Shown here: one piece after another, positions 33,841 to 41,260 of the stretch
Position numbering within the stretch: the stretch's first letter is position 1
Layout of the letters: every line of letters starts with the position of its first letter
Assembly: GCA_016234485.1 (NCBI GenBank)
Contig: JACRBL010000008.1
Span: forward strand, 1-64,000
From: Chloroflexota bacterium
GTDB lineage: Bacteria; Chloroflexota; Anaerolineae; Anaerolineales; Villigracilaceae
Length of the DNA stretch: 64,000 nucleotides
Direction of reading: 5' to 3'
Translations under genes and position numbers: made by a program
The notes under the pieces: generated by a model
Databases searched by the model: none
Told to the model about the DNA's origin: nothing
What the model saw: only the letters and a program-made list of their open reading frames with translations

Positions 33841-35898
33841 ATGTCCCTCATCACCGCCACCTCCCTCTCCAAATCCTTCGGCGCGGAAGATATTTTCCGC
33901 GGCGTTACGTTTTCCGTGCCAAAGGGCGCGCGGCTCGCCATCGTCGGTCCCAACGGCTGTGGCAAGACTACCCTGCTCCGTATTCTCATCGGGGACGAAG
34001 AAGCCTCTTCGGGAACAGTGACCCGCGCGAGGTCCGCGCGAATCGGGTACCTCTCGCAGGAGGCCGACTTCCAGATGGAGGGAACGCTCTGGGAGGCGTG
34101 CCTGTCCCCGTTCGCGAGTCTCATTCAACAGCAGGACGAACTCCACCGACTCGAATCGCAAATGGTGAACGCCAGCTCCGACCTGCTCGAACGCTACGGC
34201 AAACTGCAACACGACTTTGAACGGCGCGGCGGATACACGTACGTGACGCGCATCAAGCAGGTGTTGACGGGGCTGGGCTTCGACGCGTCGGACTACGACA
34301 TGCGGCTGGATCACCTCTCGGGCGGACAGCGCACCCGCGCCTTCCTCTCCCGCCTCCTGCTCTCAGACCCCGACCTGCTCCTGCTCGACGAGCCGACCAA
34401 CCACCTCGACATCCGCGCCGTGGAGTGGCTGGAAAGTTATCTCGCGCAATGGGATGGCGCGGCGGTGATCGTCTCGCATGACCGCTACTTCTTGGATCGC
34501 GCCGCCAACGTGATTTTGGAAATGCGTCCCGACGGCGCGGAAGTTTATCGCGGCAACTACACTCACTATTTGCAGCAGCGCGAGGAACGTTGGAATCGCC
34601 GCGAGGAAATTTTCAACAGCGAAAAAGAAAAACTAATCAAAGAAGTGGAGTACATCAAGAAGAATATTTCGGGGCAGAACACGTTGCAGGCCAAGGGCAA
34701 ACTCAAACGGCTGACGCGCGTCGTGCAGGCCATCGAACAATTGGGCATGGACGCGGTCGTCAACTCCAATTGGAGTCAGCTGGGCGTGGAGACAACCACC
34801 TCGCCTTTTGGCGTGGAAGAGGCCGAGCGACACGTGCGCGCCCTGCGTCTGCCCGACAACCGCCCGCCGAAATTCCATCTGCGACTGAAGACCGCCTCGC
34901 GTTCGGGCGAATTGGTCTTGCGGACAAAAAACCTGAAGGTCGGCTATCCCCCCGACAAAGAGCGTGGCGACGCGGGCAAGTTCCTGTTTGCCGCTGAAGA
35001 CATCACCTTGCGCCGACAGGACTGCGCGGCCTTGATCGGTCCCAACGGCGCGGGCAAGACCACCTTCCTGAAAACCGCGTTGGAAAATTTGGCTCCGCTG
35101 GGCGGCGAGGTCATCATGGGCGCGTCGCTCCACATCGGATACTTCGCCCAAGCCCACGAGGGACTCGACCCGCGCAAGACGCTCATGCAGGAAATCCAGT
35201 CGGTGCGGCCTGAGTTTTTGATTCACGAGGTGCGCGACCTGCTGGGCAAGTTCCTGTTTTCGGGCGACGACGCTTTCAAACTCGTGGACATGCTTAGCGG
35301 CGGCGAGCGTGGACGTCTCGCACTCGCCAAACTCGCGCTCCAACAAACCAACTTCCTCCTGCTCGATGAACCCACCAATCACCTCGACATCCCCGCGCAG
35401 GAAGTGTTGCAGTCCGTGCTGGATAACTACGAAGGGACGATTCTGCTCGTCAGCCACGACCGCTATTTGATAGATGCGCTCGCGACGCAAATTTGGGAGA
35501 TTCAGCAGACCTCACAGGTCTCTGAGGCCTGTGAGGTCTCTCAACTGGTGGTCTACAACGGCACATACTCGCAGATGAAGGAAGAGCGGGAAAAACAGGC
35601 CGCGCGACTTGCAGAGCAAAACGATATTCGATACTCGAAAGTCGATGATCGAATATCGAATATCGAATATCGAAAATCAAAATCCGCCAAATCAAAAGAA
35701 GAACGCCGCCGCGTCGCCCAGTTGCAGGAACTCGAAAACGCCATCGCCGCCCTCGAAGCCGACTTGGCGAATCTGGGCGCGCAGTTGGAGAGTCCGTTCG
35801 TGAACCCGAAAGAGGTGGCGGTGATCGGGAAGGAGTACGAGCGCGTCCAGAAGGAGATGGATGAGAAGTTGAGGGAGTGGGAGAGGTTGCAGGGATGA
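33841..35898 (+). CDS. ABC-F type ATPase
   Basis: The 685-residue product has two ABC domains and no membrane segment: Walker A VGPNGCGKTTLL and IGPNGAGKTTFL, signatures LSGGQRTRAF and LSGGERGRLA, Walker B LLLLDEPTNHLD twice, and a charged linker between them (EEIFNSEKEKLIKEVE). ABC-F proteins act on ribosomes. The C-terminal part (595-685) is a coiled coil as in Uup-type members. Two dispersed repeats are read in frame: residues about 555-566 from an AGACCTCACAGGTC palindrome, and about 594-614 from an 8-nt word repeat. Confidence 0.9.
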   Translation: MSLITATSLSKSFGAEDIFRGVTFSVPKGARLAIVGPNGCGKTTLLRILIGDEEASSGTVTRARSARIGYLSQEADFQMEGTLWEACLSPFASLIQQQDELHRLESQMVNASSDLLERYGKLQHDFERRGGYTYVTRIKQVLTGLGFDASDYDMRLDHLSGGQRTRAFLSRLLLSDPDLLLLDEPTNHLDIRAVEWLESYLAQWDGAAVIVSHDRYFLDRAANVILEMRPDGAEVYRGNYTHYLQQREERWNRREEIFNSEKEKLIKEVEYIKKNISGQNTLQAKGKLKRLTRVVQAIEQLGMDAVVNSNWSQLGVETTTSPFGVEEAERHVRALRLPDNRPPKFHLRLKTASRSGELVLRTKNLKVGYPPDKERGDAGKFLFAAEDITLRRQDCAALIGPNGAGKTTFLKTALENLAPLGGEVIMGASLHIGYFAQAHEGLDPRKTLMQEIQSVRPEFLIHEVRDLLGKFLFSGDDAFKLVDMLSGGERGRLALAKLALQQTNFLLLDEPTNHLDIPAQEVLQSVLDNYEGTILLVSHDRYLIDALATQIWEIQQTSQVSEACEVSQLVVYNGTYSQMKEEREKQAARLAEQNDIRYSKVDDRISNIEYRKSKSAKSKEERRRVAQLQELENAIAALEADLANLGAQLESPFVNPKEVAVIGKEYERVQKEMDEKLREWERLQG
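35507..35539. repeat. palindrome inside the ABC-F gene, in frame
   Basis: The arms AGACCTCACAGGTC and GCCTGTGAGGTCT surround a six-base loop. In frame it reads as part of QTSQVSEACEVSQL, between a conserved strand (ALATQIWEI) and the next one (VVYNGTYSQ). Related proteins usually have only a few residues here. Confidence 0.75.
35622..35681. repeat. 8-nt word repeat inside the ABC-F gene, in frame
   Basis: The word GAATATCG repeats with variants, giving the residues DIRYSKVDDRISNIEYRKSK in the C-terminal linker before the coiled coil. The local base composition is far more AT-rich than the rest of the gene. Confidence 0.75.
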
Positions 35899-36602
35899 CT
35901 AAGATCAGCCAATCAATAACTGCAAAACGTTGTGTTTATTGTGGCAGTGCCGAAAATGTTACTGATGATCACATCCCGCCCAAAAATATCTTCCCAAAGC
36001 CACGACCGACTAACATCAACTTAATCACTGTTCCTGCCTGTAAAAAATGCAATTCATCTTTTTCAAATGACGATGAGTATTTTCGTCTCAAACTCTGTAT
36101 AAGCGAGCATGTTGGAAATCATCCTGATGCTTTAGCTAATCAGAATGTTATTTTTCGGTCATTGAGAAAGCCAGAAGCAAAGGGGTTGAGAAAGTCGTTC
36201 ATGGGGGACTTGCAAAGAGTTCAACTTAGGACTCGCGGAGGAATTTATCTTGGACAAACTTACATATTCGATGTCGATTTAAAGAGAATCTTTAGTGTCA
36301 TTGAAAGAATAGTTAGAGGTCTTTATTACGTCGAAACAAGCACGATATTGAGCCAAGAATATGAGGTTGATGTTCATTCTGATGATACATTGAAAGATGA
36401 ATCTCCAGAACTAATTGAGGAGTTGCGCCAGAAGATTTTGACTCCCTTGTCGGAGATACCGCCCAAAATAATTGGAAACAAAACTTTCATGTACCGCTTC
36501 CATATCACAGAAGAAGAACCGATCTTTTCAGTATGGGCTCTTACATTTTACGGACAAGCAAATTTTCTGAGTTTAACAGGACCGCGAAGAGAAATAGGAT
36601 AG
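35895..36602 (+). CDS. HNH-endonuclease-like zinc protein, AT-rich
   Basis: The 235-residue product starts inside the ABC-F stop (ATGA). It has CVYCG, then DDHIPPKNIFP and ACKKCNSSFSNDDEYFR, i.e. two CxxC pairs around a DH motif, which is the zinc-stabilised HNH nuclease pattern. The rest (about 85-235) is not recognised. The gene is much more AT-rich than both neighbours, suggesting recent arrival, possibly as a defence or mobile cargo gene. Nuclease activity is inferred. Confidence 0.7.
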   Translation: MTKISQSITAKRCVYCGSAENVTDDHIPPKNIFPKPRPTNINLITVPACKKCNSSFSNDDEYFRLKLCISEHVGNHPDALANQNVIFRSLRKPEAKGLRKSFMGDLQRVQLRTRGGIYLGQTYIFDVDLKRIFSVIERIVRGLYYVETSTILSQEYEVDVHSDDTLKDESPELIEELRQKILTPLSEIPPKIIGNKTFMYRFHITEEEPIFSVWALTFYGQANFLSLTGPRREIG

Positions 36603-36610
36603 ATGGTGCT

Positions 36611-36616
36611 ATACTA
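36611..36616 (+). promoter_or_regulatory. -10 box of a very short transcription unit
   Basis: TATACT lies 42 bases before a possible 14-codon gene with an AAGGAGTGA ribosome site and a terminator right behind it. Confidence 0.4.
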
Positions 36617-36658
36617 TTCTCATTCGGGGGACTCCCTCTTCCCAAAAGGAGTGACACA

Positions 36659-36703
36659 TGTCCTGGCAAACCCAATTGCACGGGGACTCGGTTTCGTCTT
36701 GAA
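36659..36703 (+). CDS. possible 14-codon gene or remnant of a gene start
   Basis: ATG at 36659, six bases after AAGGAGTGA, encodes MSWQTQLHGDSVSS and then TGA. The peptide resembles the first residues of a group of Chloroflexi proteins (W-x-x-x-L-x-G-D-x-x) that I recall only loosely. With one base change of frame the reading would continue LEN before entering the terminator. So this is either a tiny peptide gene or the two ends of a deleted gene joined together. Confidence 0.3.
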
Positions 36704-36710
36704 AACAAAG

Positions 36711-36742
36711 AAGGCTGGAACATAATTTCCAGCCTTCTTTTC
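36711..36742 (+). terminator. terminator of the short unit
   Basis: The stem GAAGGCTGGAA and TTCCAGCCTTC is followed by a T-run. Confidence 0.85.
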
Positions 36743-36813
36743 GTTCCAATCGCCCTGTCATATTCCCATAAACCACCAAGGGAATTCGTTTTTTAGCCTC
36801 TTAAATAACATTT

Positions 36814-36845
36814 TCTCGGCGAGATCTTAAATTATCTCGCCGAGA
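36814..36845. promoter_or_regulatory. perfect inverted repeat of unknown role
   Basis: Arms TCTCGGCGAGAT and ATCTCGCCGAGA around an AT-rich eight-base loop. Without a T-run it is not an obvious terminator; it could be an operator or another dispersed palindrome. Each arm is itself close to a palindrome (CTCGGCGAG). Confidence 0.5.
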
Positions 36846-36984
36846 TATTTGGAATTTCAGTAAGGAACCCAGGGATTTGACAGTTGGAAGTGGAAAAAGC
36901 ACGGTGGGAAAGGATATTTTTATACACGGAGGGATTTCCTGCTTCCCCCAAAAGCCCTGCCCGGAGACTTTGCGCTTTTGCAAC

Positions 36985-37020
36985 AAAAAAGGCCGCACCT
37001 TTCGATGCGACCTCTTTTTT
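36985..37020 (-). terminator. terminator of the first DsbA-like gene
   Basis: An imperfect stem AGGCCGCA and TGCGACCT with an A-run on its left side (T-run on the minus strand). A T-run on its right may make it work both ways. Confidence 0.65.
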
Positions 37021-37036
37021 CGCAATACGCAACAGC

Positions 37037-37783
37037 CTACTGCAATCCCATCTCTGTGAGCGCGGCTTCGATCTCGGCTTGGAACTGGGCGAAGGGTTGC
37101 GCGCCTTCGATCAGGCGGGTCTTTGTCTCGCCGTTGACTTCGTATGTGAGGACGAACGAAGGCGTGGCCTGGATGCCCGCCGCGACGCCATCCTGACCGT
37201 CCTTAACCACTTGGTCGCCATACTTGCCGCTGGAGAGGCAGGACGTGAAGGCGTTCATATCGAGCCCGAGCGATTCGGCCATGGCTTCCAATTTGCGGGT
37301 GGCATAATCGCCCACGTTTTCGCCCGTGTGATTGGCAAACAGGAAATCGTGGAACTCCCAAAACTGACCCTGATCGCCGGCGCAGTAGGCGGCTTCGGCG
37401 GCCGCGCCCGATTCAGGTCCGATGAATGAACCGAATGAGCGATACACAAAACGGGCCTTGCCGGTGGCGACGTAGGCGTCAATCAACTGCCGCTCGGTCT
37501 GGTCGGCGAAGCGCTTGCAGTACGGGCATTGGAAGTCGGAATATTCGGTGATGGTGATGGGAGCGTCCGGGTCGCCGGTGGAATTGAAATCAACCTGCGG
37601 ACGTTCAAATGGCTCAATGGTCGCCAGGTCAATCGGCTTGAGCATGGGATAGACTACCAGCGCAACGATAAAAATCGCGACGATCGCGATTCCCCCAATC
37701 ATTAACAATCGTCCGCGTTGTTGTTCGCGGGCGCGCTTATCGCGCAATTGCTGGCGCTTGCTTACTACCTGTTCGTTCGGCAT
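37037..37783 (-). CDS. membrane-anchored DsbA-like thioredoxin-fold protein
   Basis: The 248-residue product has a basic cytoplasmic start, one membrane helix (about 27-48) and an outside DsbA/thioredoxin_4 domain with active site CPYC (SDFQCPYCKRFADQ) and the cis-Pro region IQATPSFVL. It would make or reshuffle disulfides in exported proteins. It resembles the neighbour at 37985-38734 from end to end, so the two arose by duplication. A family A repeat separates them. Confidence 0.87.
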   Translation of the reverse strand: MPNEQVVSKRQQLRDKRAREQQRGRLLMIGGIAIVAIFIVALVVYPMLKPIDLATIEPFERPQVDFNSTGDPDAPITITEYSDFQCPYCKRFADQTERQLIDAYVATGKARFVYRSFGSFIGPESGAAAEAAYCAGDQGQFWEFHDFLFANHTGENVGDYATRKLEAMAESLGLDMNAFTSCLSSGKYGDQVVKDGQDGVAAGIQATPSFVLTYEVNGETKTRLIEGAQPFAQFQAEIEAALTEMGLQ

Positions 37784-37863
37784 GATCGTTTAACTTCTCC
37801 TTCTTTCGTAAAGTGGCGGAATTTTGCCATGTTCAACTTGATTTGTCCAGCAATTCTCATTTT

Positions 37864-37963
37864 GTTTTTGCGAGGGTGTTCTCCCTGGCGCCGCCCGCCA
37901 GGGCAGGTGTCCCGAAGCAATCCCCTCTGCCGGACGGGAGACTGCTTCGTTCCTCGCAGAAAC
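37864..37963. repeat. family A palindrome (copy 5) carrying element M
   Basis: Diverged outer arms (TTTTTGCGAGG and CCTCGCAGAAAC). The left inner arm is interrupted by element M at 37883-37909 (CCCTGGCG and CGCCAGGG arms plus CAGGTGT). Removing M restores GTTCT-TCCCG as in copies without it. Confidence 0.8.
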
Positions 37964-37984
37964 ACATAATAGCGTCGGCCAAAC

Positions 37985-38734
37985 CTACTGCGAAAGGGCC
38001 GCTTCGATCATGTCGGCGATGTTCTCGTAGGTGGGGACGAGGTTGGGGCCGTTGGGATTCGTCACGAGGAGGCCGTTGACAAAGGTGGTGGGCGTGCTGG
38101 CGATGCCCAGCGCCACGCCGTCGTTGTAACTTTGGTCCACCTGCGCCTTGTATTTGTTGGATTGGAAGCACGCGCTGAATTGTTCCATGTTCAAGCCCAG
38201 CGCCTCGGCAAAAGCGGTTAACCTGGAATCGCTATACGCGCCCTGGTTTTCTCCGTTCCAATTGAAAAAGGCGATCTCCTTGTATTGCCAAAACTGTCCC
38301 TGCTCGCCGGCGCACATGCTGGCGCTCGCGGCCTGGTCTGATTCCTTCGATGCGGAATTATTATCCAGGAAGGGGAAGTGATGGAAGGTGTAGTAAACCT
38401 TGCCGGTTTTGATGTAGTTCTCGACCAGCAACGGCTCGATATTTTCGCTAAACCGCAGGCAGGCCGGACATTGCAAATCCTCCCACACGTCCACTTTGAC
38501 GGGCGCGCTGGGGTCGCCCATCGTGTTCATGTCCGCCTGTGGATAGGAGCGCGGCGTGACCGCCGCGACTTCGCCCGTCGGCGTTGGCGGAGCGCTTTTG
38601 GTGATCACGAATCCCACCACGAGTACGGCGAGTACAACGATCCCCGCGATGATCATCAGGCGGCTTCGTTGTGCTTCGCGGGCGCGTTTCTCGCGCATCT
38701 GCTCGCGCTTGCTTGTTCTTTGTTCTTTCGGCAT
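37985..38734 (-). CDS. membrane-anchored DsbA-like thioredoxin-fold protein
   Basis: The 249-residue product has the same design as its neighbour: basic start, helix at about 27-46, then a thioredoxin_4 domain with the active site CPAC (LQCPACLRFSEN) and the cis-Pro region IASTPTTFVNGLLV. The different pair of residues between the cysteines suggests a different redox potential from the CPYC partner. MPKEQRTSKREQMREKRARE is nearly the same as in the paralogue. It lies 30 bases behind the LLM oxidoreductase gene. Confidence 0.87.
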   Translation of the reverse strand: MPKEQRTSKREQMREKRAREAQRSRLMIIAGIVVLAVLVVGFVITKSAPPTPTGEVAAVTPRSYPQADMNTMGDPSAPVKVDVWEDLQCPACLRFSENIEPLLVENYIKTGKVYYTFHHFPFLDNNSASKESDQAASASMCAGEQGQFWQYKEIAFFNWNGENQGAYSDSRLTAFAEALGLNMEQFSACFQSNKYKAQVDQSYNDGVALGIASTPTTFVNGLLVTNPNGPNLVPTYENIADMIEAALSQ

Positions 38735-38764
38735 GGCGTTGATAACTCTCTTTCTTTGAATGGT

Positions 38765-39763
38765 TTATCGGAACGAATCTGCCAGGCGCTTCCACCACGC
38801 GTCCTTCTCGCCGGGGACGAAGGGCGTGTAAAGCGTCAGCCGATCGGCGAGACCTTCATAGCGCGCCTTCAAGTCCGCGGCCAGATTCGCTTCCGTTGTG
38901 TGCAGGCAAAACTCGCTGAGCATCTCGTCGGTGATGAGCATGGGCATCTCGGCCCAATCGCCTTTGGCGGCAAACCCCGACAACCTTTCGGCGGTGTTGC
39001 CCCACCCGTGCAAATCCATCACCGCGCGATAAGATGGCGTGGACGCATAAAACGCGATCTGCATCCGCGCGAAGGCTTCCTCTTCGGGCGAGGTGGCGAC
39101 AAAGGCTGTGACGGAGACGCTGACATCCTGCCGCGTCCTTCCCTCCTTTTGCGCGCCTTCCTCGACCGCGGGCAAAATCACCTCCCGCAAATAGCGCGGA
39201 CTGTGGAACGGGTGCGCGTGGAATCCATTGCACAACTCGCCCGCCAGTTTGGCGAGATGCGTGTTGACGCCCGCGATGTAAATGGGGATATTCGGGTTTT
39301 CGATGGAACCAGGGTTGAAGAACGGCGACATCAACGTGATTTTGTAATGCTCGCCGCGGAAATTCAATTTCGTTCCGTTCTGCCAATTATCCCAAAAAGC
39401 GCGGATGACTTGAATTTGCTCGCGCAATTTCCCCGTCACAGACTCAGGCCAGGGCATGCCGAACCTGCGTTCGATGTGCGCCTTCACCTGCGTGCCGAGG
39501 CCGAGGATGAACCGTCCGCCTGATTGCGCGGCCAGGTCCCAGGCGGTGTAGGCCAGGGTGGCAGGCGAGCGCGCAAACGAGACGGCGATGGCCGTCCCGA
39601 AGTGGAGCCGTTCGGTGTGTTCGGCGATCAACGTGCAGGGCAGGAAGGGATCGTGCTGTGTCTCCTGCGTCCACAGCGCGTCGAAGCCGATCTCCTGCGC
39701 GGCTTTGGCAATGGCGGCAACGTCCTTCAATGGGACAAGGGGCAGGCCGGCGTCGAATTTCAT
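38765..39763 (-). CDS. LLM-class F420-dependent oxidoreductase
   Basis: The 332-residue product is a luciferase-like (TIM-barrel) enzyme matching the TIGR03617 type: FDAGLPLVPLKDVAAIAKAA, GFDALWTQETQHDPFLP, FGTAIAVSFARSPATLAYTA and GRFILGLGTQVKAHIERRFG. Such enzymes usually use coenzyme F420. Substrate unknown. ATG at 39763 follows AAAGGACT; the open frame upstream runs through a family A repeat and is rejected. Confidence 0.85.
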   Translation of the reverse strand: MKFDAGLPLVPLKDVAAIAKAAQEIGFDALWTQETQHDPFLPCTLIAEHTERLHFGTAIAVSFARSPATLAYTAWDLAAQSGGRFILGLGTQVKAHIERRFGMPWPESVTGKLREQIQVIRAFWDNWQNGTKLNFRGEHYKITLMSPFFNPGSIENPNIPIYIAGVNTHLAKLAGELCNGFHAHPFHSPRYLREVILPAVEEGAQKEGRTRQDVSVSVTAFVATSPEEEAFARMQIAFYASTPSYRAVMDLHGWGNTAERLSGFAAKGDWAEMPMLITDEMLSEFCLHTTEANLAADLKARYEGLADRLTLYTPFVPGEKDAWWKRLADSFR

Positions 39764-39810
39764 GTTGAGTCCTTTCCTGTTTGGCTCATGTTCAAAAAGA
39801 GTGGAAGTTT

Positions 39811-39929
39811 GTTTCTGCGAGGAGGGTGGTCTCCCTGGCACCGCCCGCCAGGGCAGGTGTCCCGACGAAGCAGTCCCCATCTCTTGGTGGGGGTTGCTTC
39901 GGGCGGAAGTTCACCGCCCTCGCAACGAC
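39811..39929. repeat. family A palindrome (copy 6) carrying element M
   Basis: Outer arms GTTTCTGCGAGG and CCTCGCAACGAC. Element M at 39833-39859 is inserted in the left arm at the same site as in copy 5. Confidence 0.85.
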
Positions 39930-39959
39930 AATCACACTTTTTATGGGTGAGAATCCTTT

Positions 39960-40979
39960 TTACCGCGTCACTTTGACGCGCATCACCAATCTGTCGCGGC
40001 CGCCGAAGCGGTATTTATATTCCTCGTTGCCGCGCATGAAATCGAATTCGCTCCGTCCGTGTTCGCAGGCCCATTGCAGGGTGTGACCGAGCAGAACCCA
40101 GCCCGGCGACAATTCAATGAATTCGCGGTTGACGCCCGAATTGTAGCCCCACAAACGATTGCCGTAATCGAAGTTAAACGCGCCCGCGGCTTTCCTTCCG
40201 CCCACTTCGAGGAAGGCCAGCCAGAGCCAGCCGCCGCGCAGGGCCGTGTGCGCGGTGGCGAGCATTTGAGCGCGCATCGCCTCGGTCAGGAATTTTTCCT
40301 TGGCGGGGTCCTGCTTCATCAACTCGAAGAAGCCGTCCATTTCCGCATCGAGCGTGGACTCATCGTCCACGAGGCGCATGCGCACGGGAATCTCATGCTC
40401 AGATGCGCGGCGCATCTTGCGGCGAATCTCGTGACGTTGCTTCTTATCTATCGAAGCGAGGTAGGTTTCAAAATCAGCGGGGAGGGGGATGTAGGGCGCG
40501 GGCTGGTACGTCTCGCGGACGAATGTCCAGCCGCGGCGCGCGGATTCGGATTCGAGCGCGGGGAGAGTGGGAGAGGCCTCGGGCAGGTTAACCCAATCGA
40601 GGACGCGCCAGCCGTCGGGCAAGGATGATGCGAGAAAGTCCAGCAGGCCGTTGAGGAAGCGCGTCAAATCTGTGGGGCGGACGATCAAATCCAGATAGTC
40701 GGAAATTTCAATCGAACCGAGGAGCATCAGCGCGGGTTCGCCCTCGCGGTTGGGCGTTTGAAAAAGCGGAGCGACGCCAACGAGACGACCATCTTCGTGC
40801 GCGGTGACGGCGGCCAGCAAGGCCTGGGGCCATTCGCCGCCGCCGAGGGTTTGATGCCAGTCGCGCAAATATTGGAAGCGCAAAAACGGAGCGTCGGTGA
40901 TCGTTTCGTGCAACAGGTCGTCCCACTCGCGGGCGAGGGGCGCAAGGGTTTCAAAGGAGGTGTGAAGGGTGAATTCCAT
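39960..40979 (-). CDS. GNAT-fold (BioF2/FemAB-like) acyltransferase
   Basis: The 339-residue product belongs to the double-GNAT group annotated as CelD/BioF2-like acetyltransferase: APLAREWDDLLHETITDAPF, YLRDWHQTLGGG, then VGVAPLFQTPNREGEPALML and the C-terminal GGRKAAGAFNFDYGNRLWGY and EFDFMRGNEEYKYRFG. Members take part in cell-surface polysaccharide or lipid acylation. ATG at 40979 was chosen at the start of similarity; an ATG at 41033 is an alternative. Confidence 0.8.
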   Translation of the reverse strand: MEFTLHTSFETLAPLAREWDDLLHETITDAPFLRFQYLRDWHQTLGGGEWPQALLAAVTAHEDGRLVGVAPLFQTPNREGEPALMLLGSIEISDYLDLIVRPTDLTRFLNGLLDFLASSLPDGWRVLDWVNLPEASPTLPALESESARRGWTFVRETYQPAPYIPLPADFETYLASIDKKQRHEIRRKMRRASEHEIPVRMRLVDDESTLDAEMDGFFELMKQDPAKEKFLTEAMRAQMLATAHTALRGGWLWLAFLEVGGRKAAGAFNFDYGNRLWGYNSGVNREFIELSPGWVLLGHTLQWACEHGRSEFDFMRGNEEYKYRFGGRDRLVMRVKVTR

Positions 40980-41046
40980 GAGGTGTGAAGCACAGATGAA
41001 AGGGATGTAATGATTCTTACGTATCCCTTCCATCGGAAAACCATTT

Positions 41047-41175
41047 TTAACCACAAAGGACACCAAGTATACAAAGAAAGGAAAAGGCGTGAATTTTACA
41101 AAGGGTTTCCTTCGTGACCTCACCAGCACTGCACCGAACGCAGTGCGGTGCAAGTGTTGTGTCCTTTGTGGTTAA
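41047..41175. repeat. family C palindrome (copy 3) with family B inside
   Basis: Outer arms TTAACCACAAAGG and CCTTTGTGGTTAA. The right arm is interrupted by family B at 41123-41156 (CAGCACTGCACC and GCGGTGCAAGTG), inserted between GTGACCT and TGTGTCC, which are contiguous in copy 1. Confidence 0.88.
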
Positions 41176-41225
41176 GCTCTTTCTATTTATACACAACAAC
41201 AAAGTCGGCGGGCAAATTTTACCAG

Positions 41226-41231
41226 TATAAT
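41226..41231 (+). promoter_or_regulatory. -10 box before the 801-residue protein gene
   Basis: TATAAT 29 bases before the ATG; the leader is rich in CAA repeats and has no clear ribosome site. Confidence 0.45.
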
Positions 41232-41260
41232 CAAAACAACAAACCGACAATCACAACAAC

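Larger units (their letters stand above)
36746..37036. other. gene-free stretch with a perfect palindrome
   Basis: These 290 bases carry no convincing gene. A perfect inverted repeat with 12-base arms (TCTCGGCGAGAT and ATCTCGCCGAGA, loop of eight) lies at 36814-36845. At the right end is the hairpin that terminates the leftward DsbA-like gene. Confidence 0.6.
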
